DNA of 64,000 nucleotides from Rhodoferax sp. Lineage in GTDB: Bacteria; Pseudomonadota; Gammaproteobacteria; Burkholderiales; Burkholderiaceae_C. The translations under genes were made by a program, and so were the position numbers. The stretch is from NCBI GenBank assembly GCA_031291305.1, contig JARLJH010000007.1:1-64000 (forward strand), in the 5' to 3' direction. Numbering within the stretch: position 1 is the stretch's first letter; each line of letters opens with the position of its first letter. The notes under the pieces were generated by a model, which saw only the letters and a list, made by a program, of their open reading frames with translations, ran no database searches and had not been told where the DNA came from. Shown piece by piece: positions 51,947 through 60,978 of this stretch.

Positions 51947-52972
51947 ATGACACAAGCCAAAAAAATCACCTTGCATGACATGACCCTGCGCGACGGCATG
52001 CACCCCAAGCGCCATTTGATGACGCTGGATCAGATGAAAACCATCGCCTGCGGTCTGGACGCAGCGGGCATCCCGCTGATCGAAGTCACCCACGGCGACG
52101 GCCTGGGCGGCAGCTCGGTCAACTACGGTTTTCCGGCCCACACCGATGAGGAATACCTGGGGGCGGTGATCCCGCTGATGAAGCAGGCCAAGATCTCGGC
52201 GCTGCTGCTGCCCGGCATCGGCACCGTCGACCATCTGCTGATGGCCAAAGACCTGGGTGTGAACACCATCCGTGTTGCTACCCACTGCACCGAGGCCGAT
52301 GTGTCCGAGCAGCACATCACCAAGGCGCGGGCGCTGGGCATGGACACCGTCGGCTTTTTGATGATGGCGCACATGGCGAGCCCGGAAAAACTGGTCAACC
52401 AGGCGCTGCTGATGGAAGGCTACGGGGCCAACTGCATCTACGTGACCGACTCGGCCGGACACCTGCTGCCCGACGGTGTCAAGGCGCGCCTGAGCGCGGT
52501 GCGCGCCGCTCTCAAGCCCGAAACCGAGCTGGGCTTTCACGGCCACCACAACCTGGCCATGGGCGTGGCCAACTCGATTGCCGCGATTGAAGTTGGGGCC
52601 ACCCGCATCGACGCCGCCGCCGCAGGCCTGGGCGCTGGCGCGGGCAACACGCCGATGGAAGTGCTGGTGGCTGTGCTGGATTTGATGGGTATTGCCACCG
52701 GTGTGGACGTCTACAAGATTCAGGACGTGGCCGAAGACCTGGTGGTGCCGATCATGGACTTCCCGATCCGCATCGACCGCGACGCGCTCACTCTTGGGTA
52801 TGCCGGTGTGTACGGTTCCTTCCTGCTATTTGCCAAACGCGCCGAGAAAAAGTACGGCGTGAGCGCCCGCGACATCCTGGTCGAAATGGGTCGCCGCGGC
52901 ATGGTCGGTGGGCAAGAAGACATGATTGAAGACACCGCCATGACGCTGGCCCGCGCACGCGCCAAGGCTTGA
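51947..52972 (+). CDS. dmpG: 4-hydroxy-2-oxovalerate aldolase
   Basis: A 341-residue HMGL-like TIM-barrel enzyme cleaving 4-hydroxy-2-oxovalerate to pyruvate and acetaldehyde. The conserved metal region [12 protein letters not shown] and the His pair in [11 protein letters not shown] match family members. A C-terminal communication domain binds DmpF. Confidence 0.98.
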   Translation: MTQAKKITLHDMTLRDGMHPKRHLMTLDQMKTIACGLDAAGIPLIEVTHGDGLGGSSVNYGFPAHTDEEYLGAVIPLMKQAKISALLLPGIGTVDHLLMAKDLGVNTIRVATHCTEADVSEQHITKARALGMDTVGFLMMAHMASPEKLVNQALLMEGYGANCIYVTDSAGHLLPDGVKARLSAVRAALKPETELGFHGHHNLAMGVANSIAAIEVGATRIDAAAAGLGAGAGNTPMEVLVAVLDLMGIATGVDVYKIQDVAEDLVVPIMDFPIRIDRDALTLGYAGVYGSFLLFAKRAEKKYGVSARDILVEMGRRGMVGGQEDMIEDTAMTLARARAKA

Positions 52973-53039
52973 TCCTGACTGTGCCTGCAACCCCTATTAC
53001 CCTGCGCTGGCCGAGAGGCCAGAACAACAAGGAAACCGC

Positions 53040-53828
53040 ATGAAACTCGATAGCAAAACCATCAATGCCCTGGCTGACCGGCTGGAAAACTGCCAGCTGC
53101 AACAGCAAGACACCACCAAGATCACTGATGACCACCCCGACATGGACTGGGACGACGCTTACGCCATTCAGGACGAATTGCGTCGCCGCAAGCTAGCGCG
53201 TGGCCTGCGCGTGATTGGCCTCAAAGCGGGTCTGACCTCGCACGCCAAGATGAAACAGATGGGGGTCACCACCCCGGTGTTTGGTTTCATGACTGACGAC
53301 TACGCCGTGCCCGATGGCGGCGAATGCAAGAGCAGTGAACTCATCCACCCCAAGGTTGAGCCCGAAATTGCCTTCGTCACAAAAACCGAGCTGCGCGGCC
53401 CCGGCTGCCACATCGGCAGTGTGCTGGCGGCCACCGACTTTGTCATGCCCGGCATCGAAGTCATCGACAGCCGCTACCGCGACTTCAAGTTTGACCTGAA
53501 AAGCGTCGTGGCCGACAACACCTCGGCAGCGCGTTTTGTCGTCGGCGGCCAGCCCATGAGCGTGAACGATTGCGACCTGCGCACCGTCGGCGTGGTGATG
53601 GAAAAGAACGGCGTGCCCGTGGCCTTTGGTGCCGGTGCAGCCGTGCTTGGCCACCCGGCAGCCGCCATAGCCGCCCTGGCCAACCATCTGGGCGCGCGCG
53701 GTGAATGCATTCCCGCGGGCACGCTGATTTTGTCCGGCGGCATCACCGAAGCCGTGGCCGTGCAAGCCGGTGACAACATCACCCTGCGCGTGCAAGGCAT
53801 GGGCAGCACCAGCATCCGTTTTGTTTAA
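53040..53828 (+). CDS. dmpH: 4-oxalocrotonate decarboxylase
   Basis: A 262-residue enzyme turning 2-oxohex-3-enedioate into 2-hydroxypenta-2,4-dienoate. It is homologous to DmpE, with the metal-site region HPKVEPEIAFVTKTEL and a C-terminal AGDNITLRVQGMGSTSIRF. It completes the dehydrogenative branch with dmpC and dmpI. Confidence 0.97.
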   Translation: MKLDSKTINALADRLENCQLQQQDTTKITDDHPDMDWDDAYAIQDELRRRKLARGLRVIGLKAGLTSHAKMKQMGVTTPVFGFMTDDYAVPDGGECKSSELIHPKVEPEIAFVTKTELRGPGCHIGSVLAATDFVMPGIEVIDSRYRDFKFDLKSVVADNTSAARFVVGGQPMSVNDCDLRTVGVVMEKNGVPVAFGAGAAVLGHPAAAIAALANHLGARGECIPAGTLILSGGITEAVAVQAGDNITLRVQGMGSTSIRFV

Positions 53829-53852
53829 ACCAGAACCTCAAGGAGAAACACC

Positions 53853-54044
53853 ATGCCATTTGCACAGATCTACATGATGGAAGGCCGCACCGAAGAACAA
53901 AAGCGCGCCGTCATCGAAAAAGTCAGCGCCGCCCTGGTCGAAGCCACCGGCACCCCGATTGCCAACGTGCGCGTCTGGATTCATGACGTGCCCAAGGAGA
54001 ACTGGGGGATTGCAGGGGTGAGTGCCAAAGATCTTGGGCGATAA
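53853..54044 (+). CDS. dmpI: 4-oxalocrotonate tautomerase
   Basis: A 63-residue tautomerase. After removal of Met the N-terminal proline (MPFAQIYMMEG) is the catalytic base. The conserved arginine and tryptophan are in NVRVWIHDVPKENWG. It converts the enol form of 4-oxalocrotonate to the keto form. Last enzyme gene of the operon, 24 bp after dmpH. Confidence 0.97.
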   Translation: MPFAQIYMMEGRTEEQKRAVIEKVSAALVEATGTPIANVRVWIHDVPKENWGIAGVSAKDLGR

Positions 54045-54112
54045 AGCAATAGAGGCTGTTAACCTTCCTGCTGAGTGAGCAATTTACGGGTCGACGCAAC
54101 GCAGTTTCGAAT

Positions 54113-55600
54113 ATGAATCAATTTACCTTACGCCAGAAGTTTCAATTTGGCTTCGTGGCCGTCGCCGTGGTGTTAGTGATGGTGTTGCTCGGTGGTCGCT
54201 TTCTAACCAAGGGGGCACGCTTTCATTACCTTGAGCGTGAGCATCTGGCGGCCGTGATGCAACTGAAACTGGAACTGCAGCGGGCCTCGTCGGGTGAATC
54301 TGTGCGTAAAGACGTTGTACTCAAGTTGATTGACAAGGCGCAGAATGCCGCGTTGCAAGCCGATGGCGAGTTGTTTGGGGTAGAGCAGGGCCTGTTTCGT
54401 TTACTGGGATTTCGCGACATCATTGAATTGCCCCTCAAGGACTTTGCTGAGATGGGCCATATGCGCAAGATGATTGAGGCCGATTCCGCCAGTGATATGA
54501 ACGCTGTGCTGATCAAGAGCTTGCAGCCCGATGTAAGGGCAACCCAAGACAACTCGGATCGCTTTGGACCCCTGGTCGTGGAAGCGGTTGAGTTTATTAA
54601 AGTGCTTGTCATTTGTATCAACCTGATCGGGAGCCTGGTCCTCTTTGCCTCGTTTTGGGTCATCCGCCAAGGTGTACTTAAACCTCTGGAGGAGGCGGTT
54701 GTGGTGGCACGACTTATTGCGCAAGGCGACCTCAAGGGCAAGATTTTTGTGCGAACCAAAGATGAAGTCGGCCTCTTGATGACTGCACTTGCGGAGATGC
54801 AAGGCAATTTGGTCAGAATGGTCTCCAATGTGCGCCACAGTGCGGAGAGCCTGGAAGCGTCTAGCGCAGAGATCGCCCAGGGCAACCAAGACCTTAGTTC
54901 GCGTACTGAAGTCCAGGCAAGTTCTCTGGAAGAAACCGCTGCATCCATGGAGGAACTGGGCTCCGTATTTAGACAGAACTCGGACAGTGCGCGGCAAGTG
55001 AGCCAACTGGCGATGAACGCCTCGGCTGTGGCCGTTCAGGGTGGTGAGGTCGTCACGCAAGTAGTTGACACGATGAAGGGGATCAACGATGCGTCCCGCA
55101 AGATCTCAGAAATTATTGGAGTCATCGATGGCATTGCCTTTCAGACCAACATACTCGCGTTGAATGCTGCTGTGGAGGCTGCGCGGGCGGGCGAACAAGG
55201 GCGGGGCTTTGCCGTCGTAGCCAGTGAAGTACGCAGTCTGGCGGGTCGGTCGGCAGAGGCTGCCAAAGAAATCAAGAGCTTGATCAACGCCAGCGTAGAG
55301 CGCGTAGCGCAGGGTACGACCCTAGTTGATCAGGCAGGAATCACCATGGCCGAGGTCGTCACCTCTATCCATCGTGTCACCGATCTTGTGGGCGAGATAA
55401 GCGTCGCCAGTAACGAGCAAAGTGCCAGCGTTTCACAAGTCGGCGAAGCGGTGTCCCAGATGGACAGAACCACGCAGCAAAATGCGGCACTGGTCGAGCA
55501 AATGGCAGCGGCGGCCAGCAGTTTGAGCAACCAGGCGCGGGGCTTGGTGCAGGAAGTAGCCACGTTCAAAATTGATGACCGCGACAACTTCCGGATTTAG
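54113..55600 (+). CDS. Methyl-accepting chemotaxis protein
   Basis: A 495-residue chemoreceptor. TM1 is at about 12-30, followed by a periplasmic four-helix-type region to about 165, TM2 ([21 protein letters not shown]), HAMP, and a cytoplasmic domain. The signalling hairpin reads [37 protein letters not shown]. There is no CheR-binding pentapeptide at the C-terminus (ends DRDNFRI). It follows dmpI by 68 bp on the same strand, suggesting chemotaxis towards aromatic compounds, which is inference from position. Confidence 0.93.
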   Translation: MNQFTLRQKFQFGFVAVAVVLVMVLLGGRFLTKGARFHYLEREHLAAVMQLKLELQRASSGESVRKDVVLKLIDKAQNAALQADGELFGVEQGLFRLLGFRDIIELPLKDFAEMGHMRKMIEADSASDMNAVLIKSLQPDVRATQDNSDRFGPLVVEAVEFIKVLVICINLIGSLVLFASFWVIRQGVLKPLEEAVVVARLIAQGDLKGKIFVRTKDEVGLLMTALAEMQGNLVRMVSNVRHSAESLEASSAEIAQGNQDLSSRTEVQASSLEETAASMEELGSVFRQNSDSARQVSQLAMNASAVAVQGGEVVTQVVDTMKGINDASRKISEIIGVIDGIAFQTNILALNAAVEAARAGEQGRGFAVVASEVRSLAGRSAEAAKEIKSLINASVERVAQGTTLVDQAGITMAEVVTSIHRVTDLVGEISVASNEQSASVSQVGEAVSQMDRTTQQNAALVEQMAAAASSLSNQARGLVQEVATFKIDDRDNFRI

Positions 55601-55616
55601 GCAATTGCAATGAAAT

Positions 55617-56858
55617 TTACGCTACCTGCGGCTTGACCTTGGACGCCGCCAGCTTGGCGTTGCGGCGCGCCACCTCAATGTCGGCATCAAACGCCAGCGC
55701 CACACCCATGCGACGCTTGATGAAGCTTTCGGGCTTGCCAAACAGCCGCACTTCCGTGTTGGGCACGCGTAGCGCTTCGTCAACGCCTTCAAAAACGATG
55801 CCTTTGGCATCCACACCACCGTAAATCACCGCGCTGGCCCCCGGGCTGCGCAGCGTCGTGTTGACCGGCAGACCCAGAATGGCGCGGGCGTGCAGCTCAA
55901 ATTCGCTCTGATGCTGGGTGGTGAGCGTGACCAGGCCAGTGTCGTGCGGTCGCGGACTCACTTCGCTGAACCAGACCTGATCACCCTTGACAAACAGTTC
56001 CACGCCAAATAGACCCAGGCCGAAAGACTGGCCGTCCACGCCAATGCCCAGGTCGTCGGTGACGGTCTTGGCGATATGCCGGGCTTGGTCCAGTGCGGCC
56101 GGACTCATCGGGTGCGGTTGCCAGCTTTCCACATAGTCGCCGTTCACCTGAATGTGGCCTACCGGTTCGCAAAAATGCGTGTCGATGCCGCCATCTGCAT
56201 TTTTGGCGCGCACCGTCAGCAGGGTGATCTCGTAGTCAAAGTCGATGAAACCCTCGACGATGACGCGGCCATGGCTGACGCGGCCACCGGCCATGGCGTA
56301 GTCCCAGGCTTTTGGCACATCAGTCGGGCCGCTGATCTTGCTCTGGCCCTTGCCGGAGCTGCTCATCACCGGTTTGACGATGCAGGGGTAGCCAATGCCG
56401 GTTTTGCCGTCCACGCCATCGATGGCGGATTGAAGCTCTTCCAGCGAGTCGCAAAACTGGTACGGGCTGGTCGGCAGGCCCAGGGTTTCGGCTGCCAGGC
56501 GGCGAATGCCCTCGCGGTCCATGGTCAGTCGCGCCGCGCGCGCGGTGGGGATGACGCGCACCACGCTGGTGGCTTCCAGAACTTCAAGCATGGGGGTGGC
56601 AATGGCTTCGATCTCGGGCACCACCAAATCAGGCTTTTCGTGCTCGATGAGTTCGCGCAGCATGGCCGGGTCGCTCATCGTGATGGTGCGGCTGTGGTGC
56701 GCCACCTGCTGGCCGGGGGCGTGGTTGTAGCGGTCTACGGCGATGGTTTCCACACCCAGGCGCTGCAGGGCGATGATGACTTCCTTGCCCAATTCACCCG
56801 AGCCGAGCAGCATGACTTTGGTGGCGTGGTGGGAGAGTGGGGTGCCGATGGTGGTCAT
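55617..56858 (-). CDS. purT: Phosphoribosylglycinamide formyltransferase 2
   Basis: A 413-residue ATP-grasp enzyme using formate to make formyl-GAR in purine synthesis. It has [28 protein letters not shown] at the N-terminus, the [21 protein letters not shown] segment and [18 protein letters not shown]. Formate is released by the hydrolytic branch of the neighbouring phenol pathway, but any link is coincidental on present evidence. It is convergent with the chemoreceptor gene. Confidence 0.97.
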   Translation of the reverse strand: MTTIGTPLSHHATKVMLLGSGELGKEVIIALQRLGVETIAVDRYNHAPGQQVAHHSRTITMSDPAMLRELIEHEKPDLVVPEIEAIATPMLEVLEATSVVRVIPTARAARLTMDREGIRRLAAETLGLPTSPYQFCDSLEELQSAIDGVDGKTGIGYPCIVKPVMSSSGKGQSKISGPTDVPKAWDYAMAGGRVSHGRVIVEGFIDFDYEITLLTVRAKNADGGIDTHFCEPVGHIQVNGDYVESWQPHPMSPAALDQARHIAKTVTDDLGIGVDGQSFGLGLFGVELFVKGDQVWFSEVSPRPHDTGLVTLTTQHQSEFELHARAILGLPVNTTLRSPGASAVIYGGVDAKGIVFEGVDEALRVPNTEVRLFGKPESFIKRRMGVALAFDADIEVARRNAKLAASKVKPQVA

Positions 56859-56953
56859 GGGGTTGCGCGTTGCAGCGTCCGTTGGTGGGGTGAAATTGGA
56901 AAGAGTTTATTTTAGGGATCAGGCTTATGCCAAGCTCGGTCACAATTTGCACC

Positions 56954-57877
56954 ATGAACGAACCCATTTTTTCAGTCCACGGTCTGGTCAAGCGCTACGG
57001 CGAGGCCACCGTAGTCAACGATATGTCTTTTGACATTGAGCCCGGCGAATGCCTGGGCGTGATCGGCCCCAACGGCGCTGGCAAAACCACCACCATCCGC
57101 ATGTGTCTGGGTCTGACCGTGCCGGATGCGGGCACGGTCACCGCGTTTGGCCTGCGCATGCCTCGTGACGCGCTGGCCATCAAGGCGCAACTGGGTGTGG
57201 TCAGCCAGATGGACACGCTCGACCCGGACTTCAGCTGTGCGGAAAACCTGCTGGTCTATGGCCGCTACTTTGGCATGAAGGACGCCCAGATTCGCGAGCG
57301 CGTTCCGTCCCTGCTTGAGTTTGCCAGCCTGACCGCCAAGGCCAATGCCAAACCGGGCGAGCTATCGGGCGGTATGAAACGGCGCTTGAGTCTGGCACGC
57401 GCACTGGTCAACAACCCGCGTCTGCTGTTGCTGGATGAGCCCACCACCGGGTTGGACCCGCAAGCCCGACACCTGATGTGGGAGCGCCTGCAAATGCTGC
57501 TGGCTGAGGGCAAATCCATCTTGCTGACCACCCACTTCATGGACGAGGCCGAGCGCCTGTGCAACCGCTTGCTGGTGGTGGACCATGGCAAGAAGATTGC
57601 CGAAGGCGCACCGCGCGACCTGATTCGCCAGTATCTGGAGCCTGATGTGGTCGAGGTGTATGGCAGCGGCGCCTTGGCGCTGGTCGATTCGCCCTTGAAA
57701 GCCATGGCCGCACGCGTCGAGGTGAGTGGCGAGACGGTGTTTTTCTACACCGCCGACGCCAAGCCGTTGATGACGGCTCTGGAGGCGCACCCGCACTTAC
57801 GCACGCTGCATCGCCCAGCCAATCTGGAGGATTTGTTTCTGAAACTCACTGGTCGTCAAATCCGGGAGGAAGCGTAA
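56954..57877 (+). CDS. NodI-like ABC transporter ATP-binding protein
   Basis: A 307-residue ATPase with Walker [10 protein letters not shown], signature [15 protein letters not shown] and Walker [14 protein letters not shown], followed by a C-terminal NodI/DrrA-like extension. The pair with the permease resembles NodIJ, which exports lipo-chitin oligosaccharides in rhizobia, but in non-symbiotic betaproteobacteria the exported molecule is unknown. An ATG at 56927 is an alternative start. Confidence 0.88.
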   Translation: MNEPIFSVHGLVKRYGEATVVNDMSFDIEPGECLGVIGPNGAGKTTTIRMCLGLTVPDAGTVTAFGLRMPRDALAIKAQLGVVSQMDTLDPDFSCAENLLVYGRYFGMKDAQIRERVPSLLEFASLTAKANAKPGELSGGMKRRLSLARALVNNPRLLLLDEPTTGLDPQARHLMWERLQMLLAEGKSILLTTHFMDEAERLCNRLLVVDHGKKIAEGAPRDLIRQYLEPDVVEVYGSGALALVDSPLKAMAARVEVSGETVFFYTADAKPLMTALEAHPHLRTLHRPANLEDLFLKLTGRQIREEA

Positions 57878-57932
57878 AACTATGAAAAATGAAGCTACTT
57901 ATCCAGTAAATACAGGGGCTACAGCCCAAAAA
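57877..57932 (+). repeat. REP-like intergenic repeat, copy 10
   Basis: ACTATGAAAAATGAAGCTACTT followed by CAGTAAATACAGGGGCTACAGCCC. It starts at the stop of the ATPase gene. Its ATG and the next codons form the annotated N-terminus of the permease. Confidence 0.7.
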
Positions 57933-58727
57933 GTCCCTTCAATATGGCGCGCGCCGGAGTTGTCGATGCGCTGGTGGCCGGTGTTTCTGCGCAACCTGCT
58001 GGTCTGGCGCAAGCTGGCCATCCCGAGTCTGGTGGGCAACATCGCCGAGCCGCTGATGTGGCTGGTGGCCTTTGGCTACGGCATGGGTGCGCTGGTGGGC
58101 AAGGTCAAGGTGGATGGGGTGGAAGTGCCTTACATTCTTTTCCTGGCCAGTGGTTCGATCTGCATGAGCGCCATGCATGCGGCCAGTTTCGAGGCGTTGT
58201 ACTCAGCGTTCAGCCGCATGCACGTGCAGAAGACCTGGGACGGCATCATGAACGCGCCGGTGAACCTGGACAACATCGTGCTGGCCGAGATGCTGTGGGC
58301 AGCCTTCAAGTCGCTGTTCACCGTGACCGCCATTCTGGGCGTGATGCTGGCTTTGGGCATCAGTTACAGCCCCAAGCTGTTGATCGCCTGGCCGGTGCTG
58401 CTGGGCGTGGGCATCACCTTCAGTTGTGTCGCGCTGATCTTCAACGCGCTGGCCAAGGGCTACGACTTTTTCACCTATTACTTCACGCTGTTCCTGACAC
58501 CGATGATGTTTTTGAGCGGCATCTTCTTCCCGCTGCAGCAATTGCCGCCGGTGGTGCGCGCCATTTCGCAGTGGCTACCGCTGACCAACGCTGTGGCGCT
58601 GGTGCGCCCGCTGTTCATGGACCAATGGCCCACGGACTGGTTGCGACCGCTGGCGGTGCTGGTGGTGTTTGCCGTGGGTGGCTTCTGGATCGCCCTGGCG
58701 CTCACGCGCAAGCGGTTTCAGGGGTAA
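57882..58727 (+). CDS. NodJ-like ABC transporter permease
   Basis: A 281-residue permease of the ABC-2 type with six predicted helices (for example NIAEPLMWLVAFGYGMGALVG, LTNAVALVRPLF, LAVLVVFAVGGFWIALAL). The first about 17 residues (MKNEATYPVNTGATAQK) are encoded by the REP-like repeat. Conserved similarity begins near WRAPELSMRWWPVFLRNL. A GGAAG lies before the ATG, so this start remains plausible; no standard start codon is apparent closer to the conserved part until Met30. Confidence 0.87.
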   Translation: MKNEATYPVNTGATAQKVPSIWRAPELSMRWWPVFLRNLLVWRKLAIPSLVGNIAEPLMWLVAFGYGMGALVGKVKVDGVEVPYILFLASGSICMSAMHAASFEALYSAFSRMHVQKTWDGIMNAPVNLDNIVLAEMLWAAFKSLFTVTAILGVMLALGISYSPKLLIAWPVLLGVGITFSCVALIFNALAKGYDFFTYYFTLFLTPMMFLSGIFFPLQQLPPVVRAISQWLPLTNAVALVRPLFMDQWPTDWLRPLAVLVVFAVGGFWIALALTRKRFQG

Positions 58728-58843
58728 CGGACACAGATCTCGCCTTTGCAGACCTGGGTTGATATCCGTTGTCATAGCGCGGATTCAACGACATGCTGTA
58801 TCCGCAGGAAGTTTCATTGGATGCATCTCGAGACTGCGAATAA

Positions 58844-58906
58844 ATATGCCTCTAGCCCTTTAAGGGTAAGCACAAGATGCTTTCATTTTTATAGTATTCA
58901 TAAAAA
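58844..58906 (-). repeat. REP-like intergenic repeat, copy 11
   Basis: On the minus strand ACTATAAAAATGAAAGCATC then GCTTACCCTTAAAGGGCTAGAGGC, a clear member. It lies between convergent genes, about 22 nt past the stop of the TetR-type gene. Confidence 0.8.
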
Positions 58907-58927
58907 TGCCTGGGCTGTGTCTACCCA

Positions 58928-59560
58928 TCAGAGTAGCAGTCCCGCCAGGTGCGACTGCACGGCCTGCGTGCCAACCTCCGTCAGCCCAAAGGCCGTTGGT
59001 TGCCGCAACCATTGGTGCATGAGCCCGTCCACCAAGACAAACAGCCCCAACGCGGCGGTCGCAGGCTCGGTGCCCGGGCGAAGAGCGCCACTGGCGGCGG
59101 TCTGCGCCAGAGCCATCTGCAAGCAAAGTAGTCCCGCGGCGCGGTCAGCTTCAAGCCGCACCGCCAGCCGCGCACCCAGGCGTGCGCTACTGTCCGGCTG
59201 GTTGACTTCCCCCATGATGCGCATCAACTGCTGAGCGGCTACCGAGCCCTCTAGACAGATCAAGGGCGCTGTGGCCATGCGAATCAGCGCTTGCCGCAGC
59301 GGTGCCAATGGTGTGCTGCCCAGCAGTGGTCTGGGCAAAGGCTGCATCACCTGCCAGGGCAGTTGTGTCACATCCAGCAGCGCCTCCAGCACCTCAAGCT
59401 GATTGCGGAAATGCCAGTACACCGCACCCCGAGTCACGCCCGCGTGGTTGGCAACATCCTGCATCGCGCTGCGCTGAAAGCCGTGCTTCAGAAAGACCTG
59501 CACCGCAGCGTCCAGAATGTTCTGGCGGGTGACCATGGCTTGCTGCCGTGTTCTGCGCAC
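58928..59560 (-). CDS. TetR-family efflux regulator (AcrR/TtgR-like)
   Basis: A 210-residue repressor with an N-terminal helix-turn-helix (RQNILDAAVQVFLKHGFQRSAMQDVANHAGVTRGAVYWHFRNQLEVLEALL) and a C-terminal ligand domain like AcrR. It lies 10 bp downstream of the outer-membrane efflux gene in the same orientation, so it is probably cotranscribed with the pump it controls. Confidence 0.9.
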   Translation of the reverse strand: MRRTRQQAMVTRQNILDAAVQVFLKHGFQRSAMQDVANHAGVTRGAVYWHFRNQLEVLEALLDVTQLPWQVMQPLPRPLLGSTPLAPLRQALIRMATAPLICLEGSVAAQQLMRIMGEVNQPDSSARLGARLAVRLEADRAAGLLCLQMALAQTAASGALRPGTEPATAALGLFVLVDGLMHQWLRQPTAFGLTEVGTQAVQSHLAGLLL

Positions 59561-59570
59561 GATTCAGCTT

Positions 59571-60977
59571 TTATGATTTGGCGGGTGACCAACCGCCGCC
59601 CAACGCCTTGTACAGCGTCACGCCGTTGGTTAGGCGGGACAAGCGGGTGCCGATGAGGGTCTGGCGTGCGCTGTACCACGAGCGTTGGGCATCCAGCACG
59701 TCCAGGTAGCTGTCCACGCCACGGTCAAAGCGCGCCTGCGACATCTGCAGCACCTCATCGCTGGCCTGCACGAGCGCCTTTTGTGCCTGCAGCTTGTCGC
59801 TCACGGCGCTGCGCTGCGCCAGGGCATCGGCCACTTCGCGGAAGGCGGTCTGGATGGCTTTTTCGTATTGCGCCACCGCAATGTCGCGCCCGGCCACCGC
59901 GCTGTCGAGGTTGGCCTGATTGGCGCCAGCATCAAAAATGGGCAGACTGATTTGCGGGATGAAGCTCCAGCTACCCGAGCCTGCCTTGAACAGGCCAGAC
60001 AGATCAGCACTGCTGCTGCCCGCCGTGGCTGTGAGGCTGATGCTCGGGTAAAACGCTGCTCGGGCGGCGCCGATGTTGGCGGTCTTGGCCTTGAGCTGGT
60101 GTTCGGACTGCAGCAGGTCAGGCCGACGCAGCAGCAGGTCAGACGGCAGGCCAGCGGGCAACTCGGGCAAGGCGTTCAACGCGTCGCCCAAGGCATCGGG
60201 CGTCAGCGCATCTGGCACGGGCGTGCCCAGCAGCAAGGCCAAGGCGTTGCGGTCTTGCGCGACCTGGCCGGTGTAGCTGGCTACATCCACGCGGGCACTC
60301 TCCACGCTGGTTTGCAATTGGCGCAGCGTCAGGGCCGATGCAGCGCCCAACTCAAATCGCGTTTGCGTCAGTTTGTACGACTCGCTCTGGCTGCGCAGGG
60401 TCTCTTGCGCCAGGGCCAATCGCTCCAGATCTGCCGCCCAGGTGAGGTAGGCCGTAGTCACTTCGGCCACCAAGCTGATTTGCGTGGTGCGGCGGGCCTG
60501 TTCGGTGGCCAGATACTGCTCCAGCGCCTGGCTGCTGAGGTTGCGCACGCGGCCAAACAGGTCCAGTTCATAGGCGCTCACACCCAGCGTGGCGCTGTAC
60601 TGGTGGCTGATTGTGGTTGCTCCGGTGCTCGACAGGCTGGCCGGTGTGCGTGTGGCCGTGCCACTGCCCGTTGCATTCACGGTGGGCAGGGTTTGCGCGT
60701 CTTGCAAGCGGTATTGCGCGCGGGCCTGCTCGATGTTGAGGATGGCCACGCGCAAGTCGCGGTTGTTGGTCAAGGCCAGCTCGATCAGGCTGCGCAATTT
60801 GGCGTCGGCAAAAAAGGTGCGCCAGTCGATGTCAGTTGCAGCAGGGCCGTCGGGCGCCGTACCTGGGTAGGCGGCGGGCACGGGGGCGGCAGGCCGCTCA
60901 TAGGTAGGTGCCAGGTTGGCACAGCCTGCCAGCACAAGTGCTGCGGCCATCAGGGACAAGGTCAGGGAACGAGGCAT
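59571..60977 (-). CDS. NodT-family outer-membrane efflux lipoprotein
   Basis: A 468-residue TolC-like channel. It has a lipoprotein signal [19 protein letters not shown], two OEP repeats and hallmark segments such as [31 protein letters not shown] and [15 protein letters not shown]. It pairs with the RND pump gene: GGAGGG lies 8 nt before the chosen ATG, which is 1 bp past the stop of the pump gene. A longer frame would overlap the pump gene. Confidence 0.94.
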   Translation of the reverse strand: MPRSLTLSLMAAALVLAGCANLAPTYERPAAPVPAAYPGTAPDGPAATDIDWRTFFADAKLRSLIELALTNNRDLRVAILNIEQARAQYRLQDAQTLPTVNATGSGTATRTPASLSSTGATTISHQYSATLGVSAYELDLFGRVRNLSSQALEQYLATEQARRTTQISLVAEVTTAYLTWAADLERLALAQETLRSQSESYKLTQTRFELGAASALTLRQLQTSVESARVDVASYTGQVAQDRNALALLLGTPVPDALTPDALGDALNALPELPAGLPSDLLLRRPDLLQSEHQLKAKTANIGAARAAFYPSISLTATAGSSSADLSGLFKAGSGSWSFIPQISLPIFDAGANQANLDSAVAGRDIAVAQYEKAIQTAFREVADALAQRSAVSDKLQAQKALVQASDEVLQMSQARFDRGVDSYLDVLDAQRSWYSARQTLIGTRLSRLTNGVTLYKALGGGWSPAKS

Positions 60978-60978
60978 T

